In this document: one piece after another, positions 8,743 to 18,437 of the stretch
Numbering within the stretch: position 1 is the first letter of the stretch
Layout: the number at the start of each line of letters is the position of its first letter
Assembly (NCBI GenBank): GCA_027063225.1
Contig: JAMOSG010000007.1
Coordinates: forward strand, 1-63,703
Reading direction: 5' to 3'
DNA: 63,703 nt
DNA from: Helicobacteraceae bacterium
GTDB taxonomy: Bacteria; Campylobacterota; Campylobacteria; Campylobacterales; Sulfurimonadaceae
Notes under the pieces: model-generated
Databases searched by the model: none
What the model was told of the DNA's origin: nothing
The model's input: only the letters and a program-made list of their open reading frames with translations
Translations under genes and position numbers: made by a program

Positions 8743-9179
8743 TTAAAATCTTTCTCCCAAAAAAATTCTATCCATTCATCTGCTTCATTAACCCAAAAAT
8801 CTGGTTCATAAATAGAAGTTTTTTTATAAAAAAGTGTTGCACTTTTAAACTCTATCTCTTTATAACGCTGTATAAGATGCTCCATAATAGCTGCTAATGT
8901 TTCTCCACTATCTGCAATATCATCTACAACTAAAACAGACTCTAAATCTAAAAAAGCACATGTATCAAAAATTGTTAAAGAATCCCTTTTACATGTATTG
9001 TCATATAGCTCTGTTCGCAGTGTTTGTACTTCACGAATATCCATCCCCTCTGCAACGGCATGAGAAAGTGTAAGCCCACCACGGGCAATTCCTAAAATAG
9101 CTTGAGGTTTATATTCTCCAAACATCTTTAAAAGTTTATTTGTATCATCTCTAAAATTTTCATAACTATAATATTTCAT
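8730..9179 (-). CDS. Purine-type phosphoribosyltransferase
   Basis: A 149-residue type I phosphoribosyltransferase. The PRPP-binding loop VLVVDDIADSGET lies at about residues 81-93, and an N-terminal strand ends in ILGIARGGL, as in xanthine/hypoxanthine-guanine enzymes. It would salvage a purine base with PRPP in the cytosol, but the exact base cannot be read. No Shine-Dalgarno precedes the ATG; a TATAAT box ends 7 bases upstream, so the mRNA is probably leaderless. It converges with the DjlA-like gene and diverges from der. Confidence 0.85.
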   Translation of the reverse strand: MKYYSYENFRDDTNKLLKMFGEYKPQAILGIARGGLTLSHAVAEGMDIREVQTLRTELYDNTCKRDSLTIFDTCAFLDLESVLVVDDIADSGETLAAIMEHLIQRYKEIEFKSATLFYKKTSIYEPDFWVNEADEWIEFFWEKDFNKSS

Positions 9180-9186
9180 AAAAGAG

Positions 9187-9192
9187 ATTATA
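9187..9192 (-). promoter_or_regulatory. -10 box placed for a leaderless phosphoribosyltransferase mRNA
   Basis: TATAAT on the minus strand followed by CTCTTTT and then the ATG. The expected start of transcription falls on or next to the A of the start codon. Confidence 0.55.
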
Positions 9193-9214
9193 GAGGCTAA
9201 AACATTAATTTAGC

Positions 9215-9220
9215 TATAAT
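9215..9220 (+). promoter_or_regulatory. -10 box for der
   Basis: TATAAT (in AGCTATAAT) 34 bases before the der ATG, arranged back to back with the phosphoribosyltransferase promoter. Confidence 0.55.
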
Positions 9221-9253
9221 TACAAATAAAATCTTCACGTAGTAGGTATATAT

Positions 9254-10729
9254 ATGAAAAAAATCGCCATAATTGGTCGTCCAAATGTTGGGAAAAGCTC
9301 ACTTTTTAACCGTTTAGTAAAAAAAAGAGATGCTATTACATCTGATTTAGCAGGAACAACAAGAGACGTAAAAAGAACAGTTGTTACTATTTTAGATAAA
9401 GAGGCACTTTTACTTGATACTGGTGGTCTAGATAAAGGGTGTGAACTTTTTGATAAAATAAAAGAGATGTCACTTAAAGCTGCATATGCTGCAGATATTA
9501 TCCTCTATATGGTAGATGGAAAATCTATTCCAGATGATGAAGATAAAAAACTTTTTTATGAACTCCAAACAATGGGAAAAGATATCGCCCTTGTTGTTAA
9601 CAAAATAGATAATGACAAAATGAAAGAGAAACTTTGGGATTTTTATGAGTTTGGAACAGGAGATATTTTTGGAATCTCTGTTTCACACAATAGAAATACA
9701 GTAGAACTCTTAGAGTGGATAGCCTCAAAAATTCCTGAATCTGATCGCATTAAAGAGGAAGAGGAACAAGAAGAAGAGATAGAAGTTTTTGAACCTGAAG
9801 TGTTAAGTGATGAGGAGTTTTTTGCTCAGTATGATGAAGAAGATGAAGATGACCACTTCTTCTATACTGATGAAGAGGAGGTGGAAGATGACTCCATTTT
9901 TGGAAACAATGACCGTATTAAAGAGTATGATGAAGAGGATATTAACCATATAAAAATAGCTATTATTGGGCGTACAAATGTTGGAAAAAGCTCACTTTTA
10001 AATGCTCTTTTAAAAGAGGAAAGAAGTGTTGTAAGTAGTGTTGCTGGAACAACGATTGACCCAATTGATGAAACAATAGAATATAAAGATAAACAACTTA
10101 CATTTGTAGATACAGCAGGTCTTCGCCGTCGTGGTAGAATTGTAGGGATTGAAAAGTATGCCCTTATGCGTACAACACAGATGTTAGAAAATGCAAATAT
10201 GGCACTTGTTGTTTTAGATGCAAGTGAACCTTTTAGAGATTTAGATGAAAAAATCGCAGGACTTGTAGATAAAAACCAACTCGCTTGTATTATTGTTTTA
10301 AACAAATGGGATATTGCAGATAAACAAAACCACGATGCTATTATTGAAGAGGTGCGTGATAGATTTAAGTTCCTCTCTTATGCACCAATTATTACCCTCT
10401 CTGCAAAATCACGTTTACGTGTAGATAAACTCTACGATATGATTTTAAAAGTGAATGAAAACTACTCTCAACGTATTCCAACTTCACAAATCAATGAGGT
10501 TATAGAGTACGCACTTCGCCGCCATACACTTCCTAGTGTAAGTGGACAAGTTATCCGTATCTACTACGCAACTCAGTACGATATTCGCCCACCAAAAATC
10601 GCTATTGTAATGAACAAACCAAAAGGGTTACACTTTACATATAGACGCTATCTTGTCAATAAAATGCGTGAAGTTTTCGATTTTACAGGTACACCATTGT
10701 TGTTTAAAGCAAAAAAACGTGGTAGATAA
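9254..10729 (+). CDS. der: Ribosome-assembly GTPase Der (EngA)
   Basis: Der is an essential GTPase that matures the 50S subunit. The 491-residue protein has two tandem G domains, with P-loops GRPNVGKSS (near residue 8) and GRTNVGKSS (near residue 239). The NKxD signatures are NKID and NKWD, and a C-terminal KH-like domain ends in LLFKAKKRGR. Between the G domains, about residues 170-232, is a very acidic linker (runs such as EEEEQEEEIEVFEPE) that is longer than in many Der proteins. Start ATG 9254 follows a weak AGTAGG. Confidence 0.97.
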   Translation: MKKIAIIGRPNVGKSSLFNRLVKKRDAITSDLAGTTRDVKRTVVTILDKEALLLDTGGLDKGCELFDKIKEMSLKAAYAADIILYMVDGKSIPDDEDKKLFYELQTMGKDIALVVNKIDNDKMKEKLWDFYEFGTGDIFGISVSHNRNTVELLEWIASKIPESDRIKEEEEQEEEIEVFEPEVLSDEEFFAQYDEEDEDDHFFYTDEEEVEDDSIFGNNDRIKEYDEEDINHIKIAIIGRTNVGKSSLLNALLKEERSVVSSVAGTTIDPIDETIEYKDKQLTFVDTAGLRRRGRIVGIEKYALMRTTQMLENANMALVVLDASEPFRDLDEKIAGLVDKNQLACIIVLNKWDIADKQNHDAIIEEVRDRFKFLSYAPIITLSAKSRLRVDKLYDMILKVNENYSQRIPTSQINEVIEYALRRHTLPSVSGQVIRIYYATQYDIRPPKIAIVMNKPKGLHFTYRRYLVNKMREVFDFTGTPLLFKAKKRGR

Positions 10730-10752
10730 TAATAACAAAAGCAAAACTTTAC

Positions 10753-10787
10753 TATAATGGCAAATAATATAACTCAACAAGAAGGAG
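10753..10787 (+). promoter_or_regulatory. Promoter and Shine-Dalgarno that set the desaturase start
   Basis: TATAAT at 10753-10758 overlaps an in-frame ATG (10757), so that ATG cannot be transcribed from this promoter. AAGGAG at 10782-10787 is spaced 5 bases from the GTG at 10793, which is therefore the likely start. Confidence 0.6.
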
Positions 10788-10792
10788 CAAAA

Positions 10793-11959
10793 GTGGCACA
10801 ATATGCACACTACGAAGATGTTGATCAAGAACAGCTTCAAAAAGATATCGATGCTATCAAAGAGACGATAGAATCAAGAACATGGGAAGATTTTGAACAC
10901 CTCAAAAAATTAGAATTATGGGGTAGAATGTTTGGAATTGGTGGATTTTTACTTATTTTATTTACTGTAAGTTACGATGCAGTTTCAGGTATGAACTCAT
11001 TTTTATTTTGGACTTTAGGTATTGCTGGTGCAATATCTATGGGGATTGCAAATGTTGCTCGTTGGGCAAATGTAACACACCCAATTTTACATGGTGCTTA
11101 CGATAAAGTTCCAGGAATTCCAAAACGCTACACTAAAAAAGGTTTTGCAAAAGCAAATCGTAGATGGGTAGATTGGTTAGACTGGGTTGAACCTGAAGCT
11201 TGGACATTTGAGCATAATATCATGCACCACTACCATTTAGGTGAAGAGGATGATCCAGATAATGTTGAAAAAAATATGGTTTGGCTTCACGAAGCAAAAA
11301 TACCAATGTGGATGAAATATGCATTTGTTTATATTTTTGCATTTACTTGGAAACTTACATACTATGCACCAAATACTATTCGTATTTTAGCAAATAAAGA
11401 TAGACTCAAACGTGGTGAAAAACCTTCACCAGAGTATGAACTTTCACCATTTACACCAAACGGTAAAATTTTATGGACACAAGCTATTTTACCTTATGGT
11501 TTAGCTAAATTCGTTTTCCTCCCAGCACTTGCAATGCCTTTTGGTGGATGGTCTGCATTTGGTTATATGTTCTTATTTATGGTACTTAGCGAATTTTGGG
11601 CTAATCTTCACTCATTTTTAGTGATTGTTCCAAACCACTCAGCAGAAGATATTTACCAATTCTCTACACCACATAAAAACCAAGGTGAGTACTACCTTCG
11701 TCAAATTATGGGAAGTGTAAACTATAACACAGGAAGCGACTGGATAGACTTTTTACACGGTTTTTTAAACTACCAAGTAGAACACCATCTTTTCCCAGAT
11801 ATGCCAAATAGCTTTTACCAAAAAATGCAACCAGTTGTAAAAGATATTTGCAAAAAGCACAATTTAGAATATAGACAAGAGTCTGTATTTAAACGTATTA
11901 AAATGACACTTGATTTAATGGTAGGAAAAACAAAACTTCTTACTATTGATGGTATTTAA
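10793..11959 (+). CDS. Membrane fatty acid desaturase
   Basis: About 388 residues. It belongs to the integral-membrane desaturase family, which uses a di-iron centre to introduce double bonds into acyl chains. The His boxes are present: HPILHGAYD, EHNIMHHYH, and QVEHHLFPDMP near the C-terminus, with four or more membrane segments between (for example residues about 40-85 and 195-260). The QxxHH third box is typical of front-end or sphingolipid-type members, but regioselectivity cannot be read. The GTG start is chosen for its AAGGAG. The gene is monocistronic with its own promoter and terminator, consistent with separate control of membrane fluidity. Confidence 0.9.
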   Translation: MAQYAHYEDVDQEQLQKDIDAIKETIESRTWEDFEHLKKLELWGRMFGIGGFLLILFTVSYDAVSGMNSFLFWTLGIAGAISMGIANVARWANVTHPILHGAYDKVPGIPKRYTKKGFAKANRRWVDWLDWVEPEAWTFEHNIMHHYHLGEEDDPDNVEKNMVWLHEAKIPMWMKYAFVYIFAFTWKLTYYAPNTIRILANKDRLKRGEKPSPEYELSPFTPNGKILWTQAILPYGLAKFVFLPALAMPFGGWSAFGYMFLFMVLSEFWANLHSFLVIVPNHSAEDIYQFSTPHKNQGEYYLRQIMGSVNYNTGSDWIDFLHGFLNYQVEHHLFPDMPNSFYQKMQPVVKDICKKHNLEYRQESVFKRIKMTLDLMVGKTKLLTIDGI

Positions 11960-11967
11960 ACCTTTCT

Positions 11968-11993
11968 AAAAAAAACCCTTTATGGGTTTTTTT
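11968..11993 (+). terminator. Terminator after the desaturase
   Basis: AAAAAAACCC (11969-11978), TTTAT, GGGTTTTTTT (11984-11993): an intrinsic hairpin running into a T-tract; A-richness on the other side makes it usable in both directions. Confidence 0.85.
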
Positions 11994-12121
11994 CCTATTT
12001 TTTCATCACTTCTTCTATCCTTATTAAATTTTTCAGAAAAAAAACAGTTATCTAAAGTTAGAATGTTTTATTATTTATTTGTTAAAAACAATAAAACATT
12101 TATAAAAAAGGGACTTATATT

Positions 12122-14344
12122 ATGAAAAATATAATTTTAAAAAACTCTATAATTTCCATAGCAGTTTCAACACTTCTTCTTATGAGTGGTTGTAACAGTG
12201 ATTCTACAACTCAAGAAAAGGATACTCAACAGGAGGTTTCTTCACAAATAGAACCTACAACATCTGTTACTACATCTCAAGAGAGTGTTGAGGAGGGAAT
12301 AGTTAAAGGTACTGTTGCTTTAGGTGCTGGTGCTGCTGCACATATAACTCTGATTGGCTCAAATTCAAATTCTATTAATGGGGAATCTGATGAAAATGGT
12401 TACTACGAAATTGATGCAAGTAGTTTAACAGAGCCTATTATGGTTCAAGCTATACTTGATGAAACTGGTGATATTATGTACTCTTTTGCTGAAGCAAATA
12501 CAGGTATTGTTAATGTTACACCTCTTACAACATATCTTGTAGACCAAGCTGCTACTGCTCTTGGTTTAGAAGGTGGTGCTAGTCAACTCTTTACAAGCTT
12601 TACAGAAGGTTCTGCTCCATCTCAAATCTCTAATGAAGTAGATTCTGCTACTGAAGAACTTGACAATGTTATTGGTCATGTAATGAATGAAAACAATGTA
12701 TCAGATTTTGATCATTTTAGTGGAGAATTTGATCCAAATCATAATGGATATGATGCTGTTTTAGATGAACTAGATATTGCACTTTACCAAGATGATGTTG
12801 TAATTAGAGAGGGAAATGTTACACTTGACACTCTTAATTACGATATCTCAACAGATACAATTAATATCTTAGGAACTATTAAAGATATTACTTCAAATAA
12901 AACAATTGCTAATGCTTCTTTAACACTTGTTGACCAAGAGGGAAATACTTTAGAAACAACAGCCGATGAAAATGGTACATTTGATATTGGTGTTGAAACA
13001 ATGAGAAAATATACTATTACAATCTCAGCACCAAACTATCAAATACAAACAGTTCCAAATATATCCTCTTTTATCTTTAATGATATTCAACTCAATGATA
13101 TTGTTATGATTCCAACTGATGCAAATTTAACAACAAACCTTTCTGGTAATGTTATTGATGGAAGAACAACTGCTCAACCTCTTCAAAATGTAACACTTCA
13201 ATTTAGAGAAGGTTATTCAAATAGAACAGGTGATGTTATAGCAACTACTCAAACTGATGAGAATGGTGATTTTACACTTAATGAACTACAAGCAGGTATT
13301 TACACTGTTGAAATTTCACTAGATGGATACAATACACAATTTCAAGAAATTGTAGCTTATGGAGAATCTGATCAAGAAGACTTTAGCCTTCTTTCAACAT
13401 TTACTCCAGAATCTAATGCATTTGCAACAATTACATTAAATTGGGATGAAGTACCAGCAGACTTAGACTCACATCTCACTGGTCCATCAGCTACTGCCGA
13501 TGAGCGTTTTCATATTTATTATGGGAACCAAATTAGCAATGCTACAAATGATTTAGAAATATATAGAGATGCTATAGCTAGTGTTACAGGTAATAACTAC
13601 GATAGTGCTACAGAGGAAGAGTTAGAGGATATTTTTTACAATGAACTTACTGCTGAAGAACAAGAAGAGGTAAGCCTACTTGTTTACCAAGCACTAAATC
13701 CAGAAGAGGCTCAAGAGCAAGAATTTTTCTTAGAACTTCATAGATCAGCATTAGAGAGTGTAACAGGTGAAACATATCCAAATCTTAATGATGATGAATT
13801 ATGGGAAGTTTATATTAATCTTGATACAGAAGATCAAGCAAGTGTAGATGCAATTATAGAAGAAGCAACAACTCAACATTACGAAGAGCAAACATCTCAA
13901 CTACCAGATCCTTGTTCAAATGGTGAATTAGCTTCTCTTGACAGAGATAGAACAGATATTATGTATGGTTTAAACCCAGAAACAGTAACTATTTGTAAAT
14001 CTGATGTAACTGGTCTTTATAAATACTATGTAACAAACTACTCTGGTGAAGCACCAATGGCTTATGGAAATGCTCAAGTTACAGTTACTACTACAAGTGG
14101 TATTTCACGTACATTTACAGCTCCAGCAGCTGATGATAATCTTTCATCATACGATGGTAATGTATGGCATGTATTTAATATAGACTCAGATGGGAACATC
14201 TACCCTGTAAATGAGATGATAGGTCAAGACAATGGAGATTATGACTTAGAAACTGGAATTTATTCAGCTCCAAGTTTACATAAAAAAGATATTAGATTTA
14301 CAGCAGATAAAAAAGGGGTTTTTACAAACTTACCTACTAAATAA
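12122..14344 (+). CDS. Large lipoprotein with carboxypeptidase-regulatory-like beta-sandwich domains
   Basis: A 740-residue predicted surface or periplasmic lipoprotein with lipobox LLLMSGC. Three CarboxypepD-regulatory-like beta-sandwiches are seen at about residues 58-125, 250-335 and 340-425, each with the DENGxF/Y turn (SDENGYYEID, ADENGTFDIG, TDENGDFTL). The C-terminal domain (about 435-740) begins LNWDEVPADLDSHLTGP and resembles the DUF2135-type DLDSHL module. It is interrupted by a two-copy acidic repeat at about residues 478-590. The substrate or partner is unknown. A 160-bp AT-rich gap and its own terminator suggest it is transcribed alone. Confidence 0.8.
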   Translation: MKNIILKNSIISIAVSTLLLMSGCNSDSTTQEKDTQQEVSSQIEPTTSVTTSQESVEEGIVKGTVALGAGAAAHITLIGSNSNSINGESDENGYYEIDASSLTEPIMVQAILDETGDIMYSFAEANTGIVNVTPLTTYLVDQAATALGLEGGASQLFTSFTEGSAPSQISNEVDSATEELDNVIGHVMNENNVSDFDHFSGEFDPNHNGYDAVLDELDIALYQDDVVIREGNVTLDTLNYDISTDTINILGTIKDITSNKTIANASLTLVDQEGNTLETTADENGTFDIGVETMRKYTITISAPNYQIQTVPNISSFIFNDIQLNDIVMIPTDANLTTNLSGNVIDGRTTAQPLQNVTLQFREGYSNRTGDVIATTQTDENGDFTLNELQAGIYTVEISLDGYNTQFQEIVAYGESDQEDFSLLSTFTPESNAFATITLNWDEVPADLDSHLTGPSATADERFHIYYGNQISNATNDLEIYRDAIASVTGNNYDSATEEELEDIFYNELTAEEQEEVSLLVYQALNPEEAQEQEFFLELHRSALESVTGETYPNLNDDELWEVYINLDTEDQASVDAIIEEATTQHYEEQTSQLPDPCSNGELASLDRDRTDIMYGLNPETVTICKSDVTGLYKYYVTNYSGEAPMAYGNAQVTVTTTSGISRTFTAPAADDNLSSYDGNVWHVFNIDSDGNIYPVNEMIGQDNGDYDLETGIYSAPSLHKKDIRFTADKKGVFTNLPTK

Positions 14345-14353
14345 AAGTTGAAG

Positions 14354-14386
14354 ATAAGAAGCTTTTAAAAGCTTCTTATTTTTTTA
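14354..14386. terminator. Bidirectional terminator shared with galU
   Basis: ATAAGAAGCTTTT (14354-14366) and AAAAGCTTCTTAT (14367-14379) form a perfect palindrome followed on the plus strand by a T-tract. It overlaps the galU stop codon region. Confidence 0.8.
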
Positions 14387-15206
14387 AAAGATTTTCATAA
14401 AAGTAGTTTGTTGCTTCTACATATCCATCAATGCTTCCACAATCAAAACGTTTTCCTTTAAATTTATAAGCTATCACTTTTCCTTGTTTTGCTTGTTCAA
14501 GAAGAGCATCTGTAATTTGAATCTCTCCACCTTTTCCAGGTTTTGTGTTATCTAAAAGTTCAAAAATATCTGGAGTTAAAATATAACGCCCAATAATTGC
14601 CATATTTGTTGGAGCTTCACTAGGTTCTGGTTTTTCAACCATACTTGAAACTCTATAAACACCCTCTTCTATCTCTTCACCTGCAATTACACCATATTTA
14701 TTTACCTTATCCATCGGCACTTCCATAATTGCAACAATTGAGCATTGGTACTTTTCATAAAGAGCAGTCATCTGCTTAAGAACATTTACACCCTCTAAAT
14801 TAATACATAAATCATCTGCTAAAATAACAGCAAATGGTTCGCTATCACCAACGAGTACTTTTCCTTTATTAATCGCATCACCAAGACCCATCATCTCTTT
14901 TTGAGGCGTGTAAGTAAAAGTACAATTTTGCATTAAATTACGAGTATCTGCTAAAAGTTCCTCTTTTGAACTTCCTTTAATCTGGTCTTCAACCTCATAA
15001 CTCGTATCAAAGTGTTTTTCAATCGCTTCTTTTCCACGTCCTGTTACTGTTGCCATAACTTCACAACCAGCTTCATACGCTTCTTCTACCCCATATTCAA
15101 TAAGTGGTTTTGTTAAAATTGGTAACATCTCTTTTGGAATAGCTTTTGTAGCTGGAAGAAATCTTGTTCCATATCCAGCAGCTGGAAACAAACACTTTTT
15201 AATCAT
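14376..15206 (-). CDS. galU: UTP--glucose-1-phosphate uridylyltransferase
   Basis: GalU makes UDP-glucose from UTP and glucose-1-phosphate, feeding surface polysaccharide synthesis. The 276-residue protein starts with the nucleotidyltransferase signature FPAAGYGTRFLPATKAIPKE. It also has VILADDLCI (metal/sugar binding) and EKPEPSEAPTNMAIIGRYI, and ends at family length. ATG 15206 follows AAAAGGA. It converges on the large lipoprotein gene with a shared terminator and diverges from alaS. Confidence 0.96.
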   Translation of the reverse strand: MIKKCLFPAAGYGTRFLPATKAIPKEMLPILTKPLIEYGVEEAYEAGCEVMATVTGRGKEAIEKHFDTSYEVEDQIKGSSKEELLADTRNLMQNCTFTYTPQKEMMGLGDAINKGKVLVGDSEPFAVILADDLCINLEGVNVLKQMTALYEKYQCSIVAIMEVPMDKVNKYGVIAGEEIEEGVYRVSSMVEKPEPSEAPTNMAIIGRYILTPDIFELLDNTKPGKGGEIQITDALLEQAKQGKVIAYKFKGKRFDCGSIDGYVEATNYFYENLLKK

Positions 15207-15312
15207 TTAAAATCCTTTTTATTGTTGTTTTATAACATAATTTGAGAAATTATACTATTTTTTCTTTAAAAATTTCTATACACTTTTGTAATTATTCTAA
15301 CTTTTTTTTCGC

Positions 15313-15318
15313 TATAAT
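15313..15318 (+). promoter_or_regulatory. -10 box for alaS and downstream genes
   Basis: TATAAT after a T-rich stretch, 31 bases before the alaS ATG. The AT-rich 140-bp region also has to hold the galU promoter on the other strand. Confidence 0.55.
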
Positions 15319-15348
15319 TTCACAATTTTATAAAAGAGATGAATAGCT

Positions 15349-17898
15349 ATGGATATTAGAGAAGAATTTTTAAAATTTTTTGAGTCAAAACAACACCAAA
15401 GAGTTGCCTCTGCACCACTTGTGCCAGATGATGCAACACTCCTTTTTAACAATGCCGGTATGGTTCCTTTTAAGTCAATTTTTACAGGGGAAGTTCCAGC
15501 TCCACAAAACCCACGTGCAACATCGTGTCAAACTTGTATTCGTGCAGGTGGAAAACATAACGATTTAGAAAATGTAGGCCACACAGCACGCCACCATACA
15601 TTTTTTGAGATGCTTGGAAACTTTAGTTTTGGAGATTACTTTAAAGAGGAAGCTATTGCTTATGCTTGGGAATTTATTACAGAAGTTGTAAAACTACCAG
15701 TTGAAAAACTCTACGTAACTGTTCATGAAAGTGATGATGAAGCGGAAGCTATTTGGCAAAAGTATATCGCAAAAGATAGAATTTTACGTTTAGGCGATAA
15801 AGACAACTTTTGGCAAATGGGCGATACTGGACCATGTGGACCATGTAGTGAAATTTTTTATGACCAAGGTGAAGAGCACTTCAAAGGTGAAGAGGATTAC
15901 CTAGGTGGTGATGGCGATAGATTTTTAGAGATTTGGAACTTAGTATTTATGCAATATGAAAGAAGTAGTGATGGCAAACTCACTCCACTTCCAAAACCAT
16001 CAATTGATACAGGTATGGGACTAGAGCGTATTGTAGCTATTAAAGAGGGAGCATTAAGTAACTATGGTTCATCTTTATTTATGCCACTTATTAACAAAGT
16101 TCAAGAACTTATTGGCAAAGAGTACAAATATGAAACTGGTGCATCTTACCGCGTTATTGCAGATCATATTAGAACTGCTGTATTTTTACTCTCTCAGGGA
16201 ACAAACTTCTCTAATGAGGGTCGTGGTTATGTACTTCGCCGTATTTTACGTCGCGCTGTAAGACATGGGTACCTTTTAGGTTTTAGAGAGCCTTTTATGT
16301 ATAAACTTGTACCTACTCTTGTAGAGATTATGGGCAAAGAGTATGACTACTTAGTAAAAAAAGCTGATATTGTAACAGAGCAAATTGAGCTTGAAGAGGC
16401 ACGCTTTTTCAAAACTATTGAGAGTGGAATTGCCCATTTTGAAGAGGAGTTAGCAAAAACAAAAGATATCTTTAGTGGAGATGCTGCATTTAAACTTTAT
16501 GATACTTTTGGATTCCCACTTGATTTAACGCAAGATATGTTAAAAGAGAAAAACCTAGAAGTTGACACAAAACGTTTCGATGAGCTTATGCAAGAGCAAA
16601 GAGATCGTGCAAAAGCTGCGTGGAAAGGGAGTGGCGATGAAGCTGTTCATGGAGATTTTAAAGAGCTTTTAGAGGAATTTGGTGAAAATGAGTTTGTTGG
16701 GTATGAAAACACACAAACAATCTCTAAAGTTTTAGCTCTTCTTGATGAAAACTACAAAAGAGTTGAGCGTTTAGATATAGCACAAAAAGGGTATGTTCTT
16801 TTAGATAAAACACCATTTTATGCACAAAGTGGTGGTCAATGTGGAGATAGCGGAGAGCTTCAATGTCGTGCAAAAGTTGTAGATACTAAAAAATTCTTTG
16901 GACTTAATCTTAGTGAAATTGAAGTAACGTCAAGCATTAAAGTGGGCATTAATGTAGATGCAATTGTAGATTTAAGCAGAAGTGAAATTGCAAAACACCA
17001 CTCTGCAACACACCTCTTACACAGTGTTTTATACGATGTTTTAGGAGAGCATATTGCTCAAGCTGGTTCTTTAGTTGAAGCAAATAGACTCCGTTTTGAT
17101 TTTTCACACCCAAAAGCATTAGAGCATAGTGAGTTAGCAGAGGTGGAACTTCGCGTAAATGAGCTTGTAAAAAGAGCAATTCCTCAACAAACTCGTGTTA
17201 TGAGTATTGAAGAAGCTAAAAATGTTGGTGCCAAAGCACAATTTGGTGAAAAGTATGGTGATGAAGTAAGAGTTGTAGGCTTTAGCGATGCTTCAGTTGA
17301 ATTTTGTGGTGGAACTCATGTAAACAATTCAAGTGAGATAGGTTCATTCATTATCACAAAAGAAAGCGGTGTAAGTGCAGGTGTTAGACGTATTGAAGCG
17401 GTGTGTGGTTATGCAGCGTATGAGTACTTTGCAAATCAACGCATTTTACTCAAACAAGTAGAAGCAGAAGTGAAAAATACAGATGTTTTAGCTGGAATTT
17501 CACGTTTAAAATCGAATGTAGAGACACTCAAAACTGAACTTAAAGAGGCTCGCGAATCTGTAAAAGTTGAACTAAGTGAGCAAAAAATTGGTGATGTTGT
17601 TGTAGTTGTAGATGAACTACCAAGTGGCGATATTAAAGAGAAAATCGATGAGCTTAAAAACCAACACGACAATGTTTGTGCTATGCTTTTTCAAGTAAAA
17701 GGTGACAAAGTTTTAATCGCTGCTGGTGTAAAAAATGCTTCTGTTAAAGCTGGAGATTGGATTAAACAAATTGCTCCTATTTTAGGTGGTGGCGGTGGTG
17801 GTCGCCCTGACTTTGCACAAGCTGGTGGAAAAGATGCTTCTAAACTTCCACAAGCTAAAGAGGCTTCAGTTGCATTTGTTAAGGAAAAACTAGCATAA
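15349..17898 (+). CDS. alaS: Alanyl-tRNA synthetase
   Basis: AlaS charges tRNA-Ala. The 849-residue protein has all parts: class II catalytic core ([25 protein letters not shown]), the editing domain with HHSATHLLH, the zinc-binding Cys/His pair in FCGGTHV, a coiled-coil segment around residues 700-745, and the C-Ala domain with the glycine run and [10 protein letters not shown]. It starts a long plus-strand gene run and is followed 3 bp later by a membrane protein and then maf. Confidence 0.98.
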   Translation: MDIREEFLKFFESKQHQRVASAPLVPDDATLLFNNAGMVPFKSIFTGEVPAPQNPRATSCQTCIRAGGKHNDLENVGHTARHHTFFEMLGNFSFGDYFKEEAIAYAWEFITEVVKLPVEKLYVTVHESDDEAEAIWQKYIAKDRILRLGDKDNFWQMGDTGPCGPCSEIFYDQGEEHFKGEEDYLGGDGDRFLEIWNLVFMQYERSSDGKLTPLPKPSIDTGMGLERIVAIKEGALSNYGSSLFMPLINKVQELIGKEYKYETGASYRVIADHIRTAVFLLSQGTNFSNEGRGYVLRRILRRAVRHGYLLGFREPFMYKLVPTLVEIMGKEYDYLVKKADIVTEQIELEEARFFKTIESGIAHFEEELAKTKDIFSGDAAFKLYDTFGFPLDLTQDMLKEKNLEVDTKRFDELMQEQRDRAKAAWKGSGDEAVHGDFKELLEEFGENEFVGYENTQTISKVLALLDENYKRVERLDIAQKGYVLLDKTPFYAQSGGQCGDSGELQCRAKVVDTKKFFGLNLSEIEVTSSIKVGINVDAIVDLSRSEIAKHHSATHLLHSVLYDVLGEHIAQAGSLVEANRLRFDFSHPKALEHSELAEVELRVNELVKRAIPQQTRVMSIEEAKNVGAKAQFGEKYGDEVRVVGFSDASVEFCGGTHVNNSSEIGSFIITKESGVSAGVRRIEAVCGYAAYEYFANQRILLKQVEAEVKNTDVLAGISRLKSNVETLKTELKEARESVKVELSEQKIGDVVVVVDELPSGDIKEKIDELKNQHDNVCAMLFQVKGDKVLIAAGVKNASVKAGDWIKQIAPILGGGGGGRPDFAQAGGKDASKLPQAKEASVAFVKEKLA

Positions 17899-17900
17899 TT

Positions 17901-18437
17901 ATGAAAGAGTTTTTAGTTACATTTTTTGCAGATTATAAAACACCAATTATATTTTTGCATATTTTAAGTGCAGTTGTATGGGTTGGAGGAATGGTTGCTA
18001 TGCGTTATGCAGCGCACCACTCTTTTATGCACATACAAGAGCCAAAAGAGCGTCTTAGTCGTATCTCTTACGCACTCAAACGCCTCTTTAGTATTGTAAC
18101 ACCTTTTGTAATTATTTTAATTATTACAGCTGTTTTAATGTCAGTTGGACTTGGATTTCGCGTCGCTGCAGTTGATGCAAATGGAAATGTAATAGATAAC
18201 TATGCTATGTTTATTTACAACTTAGTACATGTTAAAGAGGTTATTTGGATGGTTATGGCTACAAACTTAGGTGCTATGATATACCGCAGAGCCAAAGCAG
18301 ATAAAGCATTAAGCCAAAATAACCTTCCAACAACAAAAGCACTTTTAGAGCCTATTGGAAAATATATGGTTCCTTTAAATATTTTTCTAGGGGTAAGTGC
18401 AATTTATTTAGGAGTAACACTTCGCCATGCCTATTAG
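17901..18437 (+). CDS. CopD-like integral membrane protein
   Basis: A 178-residue inner-membrane protein with four predicted helices. Conserved histidines lie in or near helices (FLHILSAVVWVGGM; LVHVKEVIW), a pattern seen in CopD/DUF2269-type four-helix proteins that may bind haem or copper. No function can be assigned with certainty. It lies 3 bp after alaS and overlaps maf by 11 bp, so it is part of the same operon. Confidence 0.7.
   Translation: MKEFLVTFFADYKTPIIFLHILSAVVWVGGMVAMRYAAHHSFMHIQEPKERLSRISYALKRLFSIVTPFVIILIITAVLMSVGLGFRVAAVDANGNVIDNYAMFIYNLVHVKEVIWMVMATNLGAMIYRRAKADKALSQNNLPTTKALLEPIGKYMVPLNIFLGVSAIYLGVTLRHAY

Noticed and set aside
10757..10792. Desaturase start at ATG 10757
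   Set aside because: This ATG is part of the TATAAT promoter box; the GTG at 10793 has AAGGAG at good spacing.
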